Source of the DNA: Portulaca oleracea
Lineage: Eukaryota > Streptophyta > Magnoliopsida > Caryophyllales > Portulacaceae
Direction: 5' to 3'
DNA length: 64,000 nt
Assembly: GCA_029582165.1 (NCBI GenBank)
Contig: CM055877.1
Coordinates: 42,293,249-42,357,248, forward strand
The stretch's first letter is position 1; each line of letters begins with the position of its first letter. The notes under the pieces are model-generated. The model saw nothing but the letters and a program-made list of their open reading frames with translations. It was not told where the DNA came from and did not search any database. A program made the translations under genes and the position numbers. Of this stretch, positions 37,029 through 47,978 are shown piece after piece.

Positions 37029-38353
37029 TGATGTATGCCAGTTCACAATGATCAGAGTATTGAACTAGAATGCACCATACAATCTCACACAATCAGCTGA
37101 ACGCTTGTAAAACAATAACTGTTTGAAAGAAACAAGCTGGAATATAAGACAACCCAATTAGAATATAAAAGATAGACTTGCTTACAATTGATACAGACAC
37201 ACAAAAACTACATTCAAGGGAAAATGACTCTCACATTCATGCCTCTACAGACACACCAAAGCATAGATGTTCAAGCACAACTGACGCTGGAGTTTTGCCA
37301 ATATCCGGTGACAGGAGCTGATTTAACCAAGGATTGAGAGTTGTAGGACACTCACAAACATTCAGAGGTTCTAAGACACTCGAGAATACTATTGAAATAA
37401 ACACTGATGATCCTTACATTGCTGGAAACTTCAGAATATAAAGAAAACTAACAGTTTGATTAGCAGCTGCTTAAGCATAAGCTGACTGTCTAATCTCCCT
37501 GTATTAATCTAAGCTACAAAGCTTTAAAATAAATACAACTAATTACATCCTAAGCTAGCTAATATTATCCGGCTTACACTTGCCAGAAAATAAAAGAAAA
37601 TGTAAGCTAAGTTCTTATTGGACCAATTTGCCAAAAGGGTAGCAAAGAGAACCAATGAGAGGCTTTCCTCCCTAGGGGGTAAATATTGAATTACTTAGGT
37701 AATTCCCGCGCCGACGCTAACCTGGAAGTAATCTCAAAAATTAATATCATGCTGGAAAGACCAAAACAACCCCTATGGACAGATAACAAAAATAATTAGC
37801 CTCAGAATTGAGGTTCTGGAAAAACTGATAATAAACAACCCTGCTGGAATTGTTTGTTCTGGCACTTGAATCTTGCTGATGCCATGCTCGAACATGCTGG
37901 GACTTGGCTTAGACTTGAAAATGGCATGATATAGAACAAAAAACTCCCAGGTAACCTTGGCTGAATCTTCCTCAATCAAGAGATATGATATTGAGAAAGA
38001 CTGTTGTTTGGACTGTTGCTGTTGGGAACTGAACTTGGTCTGAGTGACCAATGCTGATGGGCTGAGTGGCTGAAGTTGCCAAGACTTGTTTCATAGGTGT
38101 GTAGCAAGTTTGGATGGATGGTGTGGGTGGCTTGGTGGTTGCTGAAGGTGCTGTGAACCTTCTTTTGGGTAGCTGAACTTCTGTGTGACAGGCTGTCTCT
38201 GCTGGGAATGCTTCCTTAGCTGCTGAGTTTGGTGAATCAACATGGCCTCCCCCTTGCGCTGCTGTTGAGAGTGCTGGTGAAGTTCCTTTAGGTGCCTCCT
38301 CTGCTGATGAAGCTGTTGTTGCTGCTTGCTGTTGCTCATGATGGTCTCCATCA
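37029..38353 (-). repeat. LTR of C (5' LTR without a matching partner)
   Basis: 1325 bp, TGATGTATGCC to CCATCA. By sequence it is nearer the A LTRs than the B LTRs. It has a correctly placed primer site and Gag on its left, so it is a 5' LTR, but no C-type 3' LTR exists on the left; the next LTR is that of B. The LTR-internal tail frame is conserved here too (FLNIISLD). Confidence 0.92.
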
Positions 38354-39830
38354 CAACCATTTTCTCAGGAGATGATGTCTATCCCGTTTGACCATCTCTT
38401 CTCTATTTTAATACACGATCATTCTTAAGTGTCTCCCTATCCTATTCATTAATAAACCATTATCTACCATCCCTTTCACCAAACACTCTCTAACCAACCT
38501 ATTTTAGCCTTTGCATCCTATCTTACCATTTGAGGACTTTTTGGCTCGGTCATTACTACTAGTATGAGATTTTGTTCTTAATTCTCACTCTCACCATACA
38601 TTAGTGTGTCTCACTTCTCAACAAGAGCAAAATTCGTCCACATCAGATCAGTGGCTAGCTGGTAACTACATGATCATGAGCAAACGCAGAGACAAGCTAC
38701 TCTAAACTGGGGGCTCGCGCTACTTTTGCGACATCGTTCAAGGCTTTTATCGGAGATAGGTTCAAAGAGGAAAATCCGCTACCCATGCATCGAGGTCCTA
38801 GATCTTCATTCTCATTGGTGTTCTAATAGTGGTCTCAAAAGAAAAAAAAAAAGAAAAAATAACGAAAAAAGGAAGGAAAAGAAAGAAAAAAAAGAAAAGA
38901 AAAAGAGAGGCTAACTTAAAAACCCTTTGGACAAGTTAGGCAAAAGGAGAGATCGAGACTCACAACTAAGGACATAACAGATTTCCATCAGTGTAGCATA
39001 AGAAGCAATGCCTCCTTCTATTCCATGGTCCCCGTGCATCATACCATCAGTCGACATCAAATTGGGGGCTTGCAAATCTCCAAGATGCCCTCTAAAAAGT
39101 AAGACAATGTCATCAAACTGGGGGCTTGCAAACCCCTAAAGTGCTCTCACAAGTAGGACAGTGTCATCAAGAGTCAGTGCCAAACCGGGGGCTTGTCATA
39201 CGTCAGCATAGATTTGCAATCAATTAAGGTAATCTACATGAGCATTCAAGAAGCAAAACCTTCAGGCGTAGCGCCTCCACCATTATTCCTTGTCCCATGA
39301 AGCAGAATGTTCCTCATCTTGGATTTTCCTGAAATTCCTCACAAGTGGCTTTTGACCCTTAGGAAATCATCATCTTAGGAAGCGTTATCCTAGAAAAGCA
39401 TTGTTCCAGAAAATCGTTGTCTAAATAAAGAGTCGGTGGGTTACCTGCATATAGAGTTGCATGTGTAGAAGCATAAAGCATCATGTGAATGTTCCATCTG
39501 AGCATAATAGGTTCGCATTGCATCCATAAGTCATGCATAGAGTCAATAATCGTGCATAAATGCATGAATGCTTGTGTAAAAAAAAAACAAAAATGCATTG
39601 TTTGTGTAAGAGTTTAGTAGATTAGTTGCATGCATACCTGCATATCAAAAGAGAAAAAAAAAAAAGAAGCAAACAAGTAATGCCACATCATTGCCCCAAA
39701 ACGCAACACTGGGGGCTTGTTTAGCTCGTATGTCATCTCATTCAAGAAGGGTTTTCAATCACTAAGAGCATGATTAGAGTAATCTCTAAATCCAACTCTA
39801 ATCGGTCAAGTTACCATCCAGTCGAATCTT
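38354..39830 (+). other. Foreign block: Tat-like 3' noncoding sequence
   Basis: No gene is seen. A motif close to AACTGGGGGCTTG recurs at about 38706, 39060, 39117, 39184 and 39710, resembling polypurine motifs near 3' LTRs of Tat/Ogre-type elements. An A/G-rich run lies at 38840-38910. Probably the 3' untranslated part of D or a relative. Confidence 0.5.
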
Positions 39831-40480
39831 CATCCACCTGACACGAATGGCGATTGTCTGACACAAAGGACAAAATCATGAATCTGCCAGACATGAATGG
39901 TGATTGTCCGACACGAAGGACATAATCATCAATCCGCCAGACACGAATGGTGACTATCCGAAACGAATGATAGAATCATCAATCCGCCAAACACGAATGG
40001 CGACTGTCCGACACGAAGGACAGAATCATCACCCGCCAGATACGAATGGCGACTGTCGGACACGAAGGACAGAATCATCAATCCACCAAACACGAATGGC
40101 GACTGTCTGAAACGAAGGATAGAATCATCATCCGCCAGACACGAATTGCGACTGTCCGACACGAAGGACATAATCATCATCCGCCAGACACGAATGGCGA
40201 ATATCCCACACGAAGGACAAAATCATCATCTACTAGACACAAATCGCAACTGTCTGACACGAAGGACAAAATCATCATCCGCCAGACACGAATGGCGACT
40301 ATCCGACACGAAGGACAGAATCATCGATCCGCCAGACACGAATAGTGCCTGTCACACACGAATGACAGAATATTCATTCGCTAGACACGAATGGCGCCTA
40401 TTAGACACGAATGATAGGATCATCTTCCGCCAGACATGAATGGCACCTGCCCGACACGAAGGACAAAATCTCCATCAATG
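39831..40480. repeat. Tandem repeat, ~50-bp unit, ~13 copies
   Basis: Units follow the pattern CCGCCAGACACGAATGGCGA, then CTGTCCGACACGAAGGACAG and AATCATCAT, each 48-51 bp and diverged by a few bases. A shorter CAGAATCTTCATCAATGA repeat follows to about 40595. Tandem arrays of this kind are common just upstream of 3' LTRs in Tat-type elements. Confidence 0.9.
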
Positions 40481-40604
40481 ATTGATACGGATCAACGATC
40501 GGGCGAAATGACAGAATCTTCATCAGTGACCGACACGAAGGACAGAATCTTCATCAATGACAGAATCTTCATCAATGACAGAATCTTCATCAATGACTGT
40601 TAGA

Positions 40605-42070
40605 TGATAAGTGAATTTTATATAGATATTTTTCGATATTTTTAGGTATTTAACTTGTATATTTTAGTCGATTTTCTATTATAATCTCCTATTTTTATAT
40701 TAAATCCTGTAATATTCTTCACTTGGTCGGAATTTCGTTTGTTTTGCAGATCTTAATAAAATTCCCCTAAAAACCAAGAAAATTGAGGAAAAAGGAGAAA
40801 AAATTGAAGAAGGAAATTTAAGAAGTGGAATTAAAAAGAAAGAGAATGAGAAGTTGAAGAAGAAGAGAAGAAGAAAGGAAGAACGACCCAAAATTACACG
40901 CCCCAAGTCCAATAGAGGCGTTTTGAAAGCGCACGCCTTGTCCAGAAAGTTTGGCAACCGAGAAGAAAGAAATCGCAGCCGGTGTTTTCTGGGCGCAGCC
41001 AGCGCCCAGACACGGAGAGAGTTTCACTTTTTAGGCAAAATGCAGCCAGCGTTTCTAACACGCAGGCCGTGTTTTGTGCCCTAGCCCAGCCCTATAAAAG
41101 GGATTTATATCCGTCGTTTGAAAGAATTTGAACGTTTTAGTATAGGTTTTATTTTCCTAATTCTCTCCCTTCGGGGAGAAATTAAGCGAACAATATTTTA
41201 GTTTATTTCACACGCCATTTAGATTAGGGTTCTTGATTATTTTCCTCCCTTTGGGGAGCCGCTCTAGTAATTTAGGAACAAAAGAGGAGGAGAAGGAGAT
41301 CGATTTGGGTGACACAAAGAGATCGAATTCAACGACTCGGATGTTCGATTTAATTTCTATTCTCTTTATATTTTGTTATTCAGTTTTATTATCGCTTTCT
41401 TAGTTTTTATTATGAGTAGCTAAATTCTCTTTGTTTGGGGGATAAACTCGATGTCTTTCGATCAAATTTGAATACACTCTCGGTGTTAGGTTATCCTTTT
41501 ATTCGTTTAATCTGCGTGTATTGTATGTCATGGTAATTTGACAACAGAACGATAGTTTAAGTCTTTACCTGGTTTTACATTCTCGAAAACAGAACGACAG
41601 TTTGAGTCTTGAATTGGAATGCGTAGATTGAATAGGTTTAGAAAATAGTTAGACATAATGATTCTTGCCTAGGGTCAATTTATAATCAGTTCTTTATCTT
41701 TGATTGGATTAAATAGTTAGAAATAATGTTTAGTTTAATCACTTTAGGATCGAAAGATCGAATTGATAAGGCCTAGAAAGATTATAGACCCCGAATTATC
41801 TTGTTAACTGCACCGGGATTGTTGATAATTTGACTGATTGACTAGAGTAGACTCCCCTAAACTCTTTTAATTATTTGGTTGAATATTTTAATTTCCTGCT
41901 TCCTTAGTTAATTATCTGAATCATTACCAACAACCCTTTGATCGACCTAGTATCCTTTGTAGTGAACTAGTTTAGTGTGTAGTTGAACACAAGTCCCTGA
42001 GAGAGAATGATATTTTATTACTACACAGACCCGTACACTTGTGGTACACCTATTAGTTTTAGGTCTGTCA
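40605..42070 (+). repeat. LTR of D (Athila/Tat-like)
   Basis: It begins TGATAAGTGAATTTTATATA and ends GGTCTGTCA, followed by an Asp-tRNA primer site, so the following internal region lies to the right. TATAAAA sits at 41093-41099. The left boundary is chosen by resemblance to Athila/Tat LTR starts; TGTTAGATG seven bases earlier is an alternative. No second D LTR is in the window. Confidence 0.72.
41093..41099 (+). promoter_or_regulatory. TATA box of D LTR
   Basis: CCCTATAAAAGGG lies about 490 bp into the LTR, with a T-rich leader downstream. It is a good core-promoter match inferred from sequence. Confidence 0.6.
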
Positions 42071-42076
42071 AGTTTT

Positions 42077-42094
42077 TGGCGCCGTTGTCGGGGA
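42077..42094 (+). other. Primer binding site of D (tRNA-Asp)
   Basis: TGGCGCCGTTGTCGGGGA differs at one position from the complement of the tRNA-Asp 3' end, six bases after the LTR end. Confidence 0.88.
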
Positions 42095-42289
42095 CTTGTT
42101 TCCCCAACCGCCATTAAACGAAAGCACTCTGGTTGATTAGGTTTTTATTGCTTTTTCTTTAAGCCCTAAAATCAAATAAAAATAAAAAAAATTTTAAAAT
42201 CTAAAAAATATGACAATGCTTTATTTTCCTTAAGGTAAACGTTAATTATTTTGGCAATATTATGAGTGATTAATTGCTGCTCCTGTCCC

Positions 42290-43131
42290 AGACCATATCA
42301 CGTTAGGGGAAACTGAAATTCTTGATATTGTTTTTGAAGGACTGAATGCGGAAACACGTAATCTTCTGAATTATTTAGGTCTTCGTGATAAACCTTTTAA
42401 TGAAGCTATGAAATCACTTGAATTGCTTGCAGATGACACCTATAAATTTGAAATTTCTAATTGTCTATCTGAGTTCCTTGATCCTTGTGCCTTTCATGCT
42501 AGTTCCTCTATGCAATCTCGTAATTCAATTGCTTGTACTTTATGTAATTCTTCTAAGCATGATGATTCTGCTTACCCTAGGGCTACTCAATTTACTGACT
42601 TGATGGACTTGTTGCAGGTCAATGACTCTGGTTCTAATTTTGATGGTGCAATATGTGATGATAGCAAATCCCATCCCCTTTAGAAGTCAGTTTTGATGAT
42701 CCTTCTAGTCCTAGTTTACCTGAAAACACTACTGATGGTGTTTCTGATTTACATGACACTTCCTTACCTTTTTCTCAATCGACTGAGTCTGAGGTGAGTG
42801 AGACTTTTGAGTTAGATACTAGGTATAAGGATAATATTCATCATGATTCAGTTGATACTATTAATGAGGAACCAATTGAGAAAATTAATAATGAATTAAA
42901 TTTGTCAAATAAGGACCCTGATGATATTGTACTCTTTGATTCTAGTGATTTATTCCATGCTTCTATTCCTATTTCACTGCCTTCAGTTTTACCAAAAACC
43001 TTTGAGGAACCTATGCCTAATGAAAAGACCTTTGATGTTCAAATTAATATCTTTGATGAGGTTAATTCTTGTGCTTCAATTGGTGAAACTAACAGTATTA
43101 TTGATGAATTGTCCTTAGGTAATTATTGATG
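42290..43131 (+). pseudogene. D: Gag-like segment plus acidic region, truncated
   Basis: The frame with EGLNAETRNLLNYLGL and EAMKSLELLADDTYKFE runs to a stop near 42683. A shifted frame from 42794 (SETFELDTRY) is rich in Asp, Glu, Ser and Asn and ends at 43129. The layout parallels element E: one short Gag-like motif, then an acidic stretch with no enzymatic domains before sequence D stops at the junction near 43140. Function of the acidic part is unknown. Confidence 0.55.
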
Positions 43132-43157
43132 AATTGTCCTTAGGTAATTACCATCGT
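43107..43157. other. Junction of D with B pol, with 25-bp duplication
   Basis: The D acidic frame ends in a direct duplication of TTGATGAATTGTCCTTAGG plus TAATTA. The second copy is followed directly by B pol sequence (CGTCCTGATACAAAG). No LTR or target-site signature is present here, so this is a break-and-join scar rather than an element end. Confidence 0.8.
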
Positions 43158-45060
43158 CCTGATACAAAGCTTTCAAATGCTCAAAACCAATAATTCTAGA
43201 TTCAAGCATGTGAAGCAACATGTACCTTCTACTCAATGCATCTGCTCCTTTGTTTAGCACTCCTGATTTATGGTGGATCATGAAGTGAAACTGCTGCAGA
43301 TACTCTACCCAAGCAGCATGCCTGGTGTTGAGCTTGTGCTGCCCTTGAATGAACTTCAAGGCCTCATGATCACTGTGAAGTTTGAATTCTGCTCCTATAA
43401 GGTAGTGCCTCCAGTGCTGAAGAGCTCTAATGATGACATAGAACTCTTTGTCATAGGTGTTGTATTTCTTCTTGGCATCACTTAGCTTTTCACTGAAATA
43501 GGCAATTGGCTTGCCCTCGTGGGTCAATACTGCTCCAATGCTAACTCCTGAAGCATCACATTCTACTTCAAAAACTTTGCTGAGAGCTGGGTAGTGCTAG
43601 AACTGGTGCTGAAGTGAGCCTTTCTTTGACTTCTTCAAAGGCTTTCTGGGCTGTTGCTGTCCAAATAAAGGACTTTCCTTTCACCACTTCAGTTATTGGT
43701 GCTAGGATGGTGCTGAAATTCTTTACAAATCTCCTGTAAAATGAAGCTAGGCCATGGAAGCTCCTGACTTGATGAATAGAAGTGGGCATAGGCCACTCCC
43801 TGATTGCTTGAATCTTCTCATTATCAACTCGAATACCTGCTGCTGTAACAATGTACCCCAAGAAGTTCACTTGGGATCTAAAGAAGTGACACTTCTTGAG
43901 ATTCCCAAATAACTCCTCCCTGCTTAAAATGGTTAAAACCTCCAGCAAATGCATGACATGCTCTTGCTCAGACCTGCTATAGACAAGAATATCATCAAAG
44001 TATACCACAACACTCTTGCCTATAAGTGGCTTAAGGACCTGATTCATGAGTCTCATGAATGTAGATGGGGCATTAGTCAGACCAAAAGGCATGACCAACC
44101 ATTCAAACAACCCTCCCTTGGTCTTAAATGTTTTGTTTTCCACTCATCTCCCTCATATATCCTTATCTGATAGTATCCACTCCTCAAATCAATCTTAGAA
44201 AAGACTTTTAACCCATGTAACTCATCCAACATGTCTTCAAGTCTAGGTATAGGGTACCAATACTTGATTGTGATCTTGTTAATAGCCCTACAATCAATAC
44301 ACATTCTTTGGCTTCCATCTTTCTTAGGCGCTAACAAGGCTGGGACTGCACATGGACTTGAACTCTCCCTAATCATTCCTTTCTCCAATAACTCATCCAC
44401 CTGCCTCTGTATCTCATTGGTATCTGCTGGTGTCATCCTATAAGCTGGCTTATTAGGTAACACTAATCCAGGCACAAAATCAATTTTGTGTTGGATATCC
44501 CTTTTAGGTGGCAAACCAGGTGGCATTTCATCAGGAAATACATGCTGAAACTGCTGAAGTAGGGGTAGGAATAAAGGGTGGTCATTTTGTGGTGCTGAAG
44601 GTTCTTCAAGGTCTAAAAGGATCAAGTCCTTCTGTGTGCTAAACTCATGATGATCAGATAAAAGCAACACATCAAGACTAGGTTCAAGACACAAGGTTTT
44701 GGCTTTTTTGGTTAACTGTGAGGGTTTTATGGGGGTTAGGACTATCTTTCTGTGGTTTAGGGTCAGGGTATAGGTATTAGTTCTTCCACAGTGATTTACT
44801 GATCTATCATACAACCAAGGTCGACCCAAAAGCAAATGACATGCATCCATAGGTAAGACATCACACCAGACCTCATCTTTGTATGATTGACCAATTGAAA
44901 AAGCAACAAGGCATCTAGCAGAAACTTTGATACCTTTGCAGGCGAGGCCACTGGATGGTATATGGTGCTGGGTGGGGCTTGGTTGCCAGGCTTAGCTTCT
45001 TCACCATAGTGTTGGATGCTGCATTGGTACAGCTTCCACTATCCACAATCACTGAGCATA
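43123..45060 (-). pseudogene. B: protease, RT and RNase H (integrase lost)
   Basis: It begins near 45060 with the protease region. It continues with [33 protein letters not shown] (Ala for the usual Val), [11 protein letters not shown], a frameshift near 44130, YFDD near 43995, a frameshift near 43577, then RNase H with HSDHEALKFI and [10 protein letters not shown]. It is cut at about 43150, before integrase. The corresponding 3' half is found only on the far side of the foreign block, at 32.1-33.7 kb. Confidence 0.9.
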
Positions 45061-45061
45061 C

Positions 45062-46391
45062 TTTCCCTCCAATAGTGCATCTTGTATGAAAAATATTCTC
45101 CTCGCTCTTCTTCCTCTCTTTGAGATGCTTAGAACTCTTCTGATCACAAGCATTTCTCCCTCATCTGGACCTTCTTCTATAACCTCATCATCATAGATAG
45201 GGTCATGTTCATGCTCTGCATACTGCATTCTTCTTCTGCACATTTTCGGGATCAATAAACAAAGTTGCTTGGTGCTCGAAGAGTAACCATCCTCTTGTTT
45301 GGACATTCTGAGGCAACGTGCCCTAGTCCTTGACACCTGAAACATCTTCTCTCTGTATAGGATCTGCTGATAGGGGCTCGGGTTCTTTTTGGGGAATTTT
45401 GTGGCTGATTTTGTGGGGTCTTGGGGCTGGATTTACGATTTGAGGGTAGTGGGGTGGATAGGTCTTTGTGGGGCATTATAAGGTTTGTAAGGGTTTGGCT
45501 TGGTGCATAAGGTTTGGCTGGGTATCTGCTGCTGCTATAGTCCTTTGCTCTAGACTTCTTCTTTTGTTCCACTTTGTGAGCCAGAGAACTTAGCTCATCA
45601 AGGGAATCATAGACCTACAGCTCCACAATGTTCTTGATGCCTTCATTCAAGCCTGCAAGATACCTGATATAGGTTTGCACTTCATTTTCTTGCATATTAC
45701 ACTTCCAAAGCAAGTGCTCAAACTCCTTTGTGTACTCTTCTACTGACTTGTTCCCCTGCACAAAATGCTGCAACTTGTTGTAGTTCTCCTTCATGTAATT
45801 GTCTGGAAGGAACTTCTCCTTCAACTTCTGCCTCATCTCAAGCCAGGTACTCACTCTAGCCTCTCCAATCTCCATTCTCCTTCTCTGCAGATTAGTCCAC
45901 CAAGTAGAAGCATATTTTTTTAACTTTAAGGCTACTAACTTCACCTTGTTTTCTTCTGAGACCTCCTTCAAATCAAAAACTCTTTATACTGTCTGTAACC
46001 AATCTAGGAAAACATCAGGATCTAACTCTCCTGCAAACTCAGGTATGTCAATCTTGAAATCAAGCTTTTCAACCCTCCTATCTTCCCTCCTTATTTCTCT
46101 TTCACTTTCACTTTCCTCCTCAGGTTCACTGATCCTAGGTGACCTCCTAACTCTCCTCCTTCTTCTGGGTGTAGGCCTAGGACCTCGACCTCCTCTCCCT
46201 GTCCTACTAAAAGGATTTTCACCTTCTCCTTCCTCCATCTCATCATCAGTCTCCTTATTCAACTGATGCCTATGCAGTCTCATATAGTAATTCAACTGCT
46301 CACTCAGAAATTTCATTTTCTGTTCTACTTCTTCCTTTTCTTTCAAAGTTTGTTCTAAGACTTCTTGTGGTGTTTTACTAGTTCCGGCCAT
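45062..46391 (-). pseudogene. B: gypsy Gag
   Basis: The start Met is at 46391 (MAGTSKTPQEVLEQ). The frame carries a basic stretch and AGELDPDVFLDWLQTV, then TAA near 45985 at the expected Glu of TVERVF. It resumes with VSEENKVKLVALKLKKYAS and runs to TAG near 45614 at the expected Gln of VELQVYD. A frameshifted linker and zinc knuckle CFRCQGLGHVASEC follow near 45330. The product would bind and package element RNA in family members that are intact. Confidence 0.9.
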
Positions 46392-46432
46392 TTTACTAAA
46401 ACAAGCAAACACACTGCAAGATAGAACACAAT

Positions 46433-46444
46433 GCTCCGATACCA
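46433..46444 (-). other. Primer binding site of B (initiator Met tRNA, one mismatch)
   Basis: The minus strand reads TGGTATCGGAGC, one base from the initiator-Met complement, three bases from the LTR. Confidence 0.88.
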
Positions 46445-46447
46445 AGA

Positions 46448-47790
46448 TGATGTATGCCAACTCAATAAGATCAGAGTGTTGAGCTAGAACACACCATACA
46501 GTCACACAAACACACAGCTGGATGCTTGAACTTTGCAATAACTGAGAGAAAGCAACAAGCTGGAATAGAAGACAACCCAACAACAGAATAAAAGGGATTG
46601 ACTTGCTTACAGTTGATACAGATACACCACAACTGCAATCAAGGGCAAGGGACTCTCACATACATGCCTCTAAAAGTTCAGCAAAGCATGGATGATCAAG
46701 CTGAGTTTGCACTTGTTGGATTTGCCAATTTTTAGTGACAGGAACTGATTGAACCAGATTGAGAGTTATAGGACACTCACAAACTTTCAGAGGTACTAAG
46801 ACACTCGAGAATACTATTGAATGAACACTAAGAGGCCTTTCATTGATAGAAAACTTCAGAATATAAAGAAAGCTAATCAGTTTGATTAGCAATTGCTTAA
46901 GCATAAGTATTTTGCCTAATCTCCTTGCATTATCCTAAGCTACAAAGCTTGAAAAAAAATACAGCTAATCATATCCTAATGATCTCGAGTACAAACTTTA
47001 AGAAAACAAAAGGAAAATACTAAGCTATTCTCTGATTGGACCAAATGCCAAAAGGGTGGCAAAATGAACCAATAGGGAGTTTTCCTCTCCTAAGGGGTAA
47101 AAACTAAGTTTCTGAGGTAATTCCCGCGCCAATGCTAACCTGGAAGTAATCTCAACAGGTTAATATCATGTTGGAAAGACCAAAACAACCCCTGTGAACA
47201 GAAATCAAAACACATAGCCCCAGAACTGGGGTTCTGGAAAAACTGATAAAACAACCCTGCTGGGATTGGTTGTTCTGTCTTCTAAATCTTACTCATGCCA
47301 TGCTTGATCATGCTGGGACTTGGCTTGGACTTGAAAAGGACATGGCAAGGAACAAAAAAACTCCTAGGAAACATTGGCTGAAACTTCCTCAATCAAGAGA
47401 TACAACATTGAGAAAGTCAGCTGCTTGGACTGTTGCTGGAATTGGTCTGGATGACCAATGCTGATGGGCTGAGTGGCTGCAAATGCCAGGGCTTGCTTTA
47501 CAATGGTGTAACAAGCCTGGATGGATGCTGTTGGTGGTGTGGTGGTTGCTGGTGATGCTAAGAACCTCCTGCTGGAACTTTGGACTACTGAGTGGCTTGC
47601 TATATGTGCTGGGCTTTGAAAGCCTGCTGTTTCTGCTGAAAGGGCTGGTCTAGCTGCAGTGTTGTGTGAAACAGCAAGTGCTCCTCCTCCTTGTGCTGCT
47701 GCTGTTGTAATTGCTGGTGAAGATCCCTTGGAAGCCTCCTTTCCTGATGAAGCTACTGCTGCTGATTGTTCTCCTTGATGGTCTCCATTA
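46448..47790 (-). repeat. Right (5') LTR of B
   Basis: 1343 bp, TGATGTATGCC to CCATTA, followed by the TSD ATTGT. It retains the LTR-encoded tail frame (IQACYTIVKQALAF near 47470-47520). Confidence 0.94.
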
Positions 47791-47978
47791 ATTGTAATAG
47801 AACAAGAACCAACAACAGGCATATAGGAAGAAAAGAGGTGCAAATGAGGAGTTATATGGTCAGTAGCACCACTATCAATCACCCATTGAATGTTCTTATT
47901 ATCAGAAATCAAACAGAAAGATTTACCTACGAGAAAAGCTGATTGCTGGGGATCTATTTGATCAGAAAGCTGCACATT
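47791..47978 (-). pseudogene. G: copia protease, N-terminal half (cut by B)
   Basis: The frame contains VIDSGATDHITPHL, the copia protease active-site motif, and stops at the B insertion after GSCSITI. The remaining protease sequence starts at 31138. It is separated from Gag by a single TAG at 47979-47981 where a Gln codon would keep Gag-Pol continuous. Confidence 0.92.

Larger units (their letters stand above)
31139..47790 (-). mobile_element. B: Ty3/gypsy element, mosaic, inside copia G
   Basis: Outer LTRs 31139-32501 and 46448-47790 share the TSD ATTGT (31134-31138 and 47791-47795). Removing B rejoins the G protease frame. Reading minus-ward from the right: LTR, primer site, Gag, protease, RT and RNase H to about 43150. 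Then about 5 kb of foreign sequence, a second LTR (37029-38353), a second Gag and pol, and the left LTR. B is therefore not a simple insertion but a composite. The right LTR ends CCATTA rather than CCATCA. Confidence 0.9.

Noticed and set aside
39831..40480. Possible CRISPR-like array
   Set aside because: Units are contiguous with no unique spacers, in a plant-type genome, and no cas genes are present. It is a tandem repeat.
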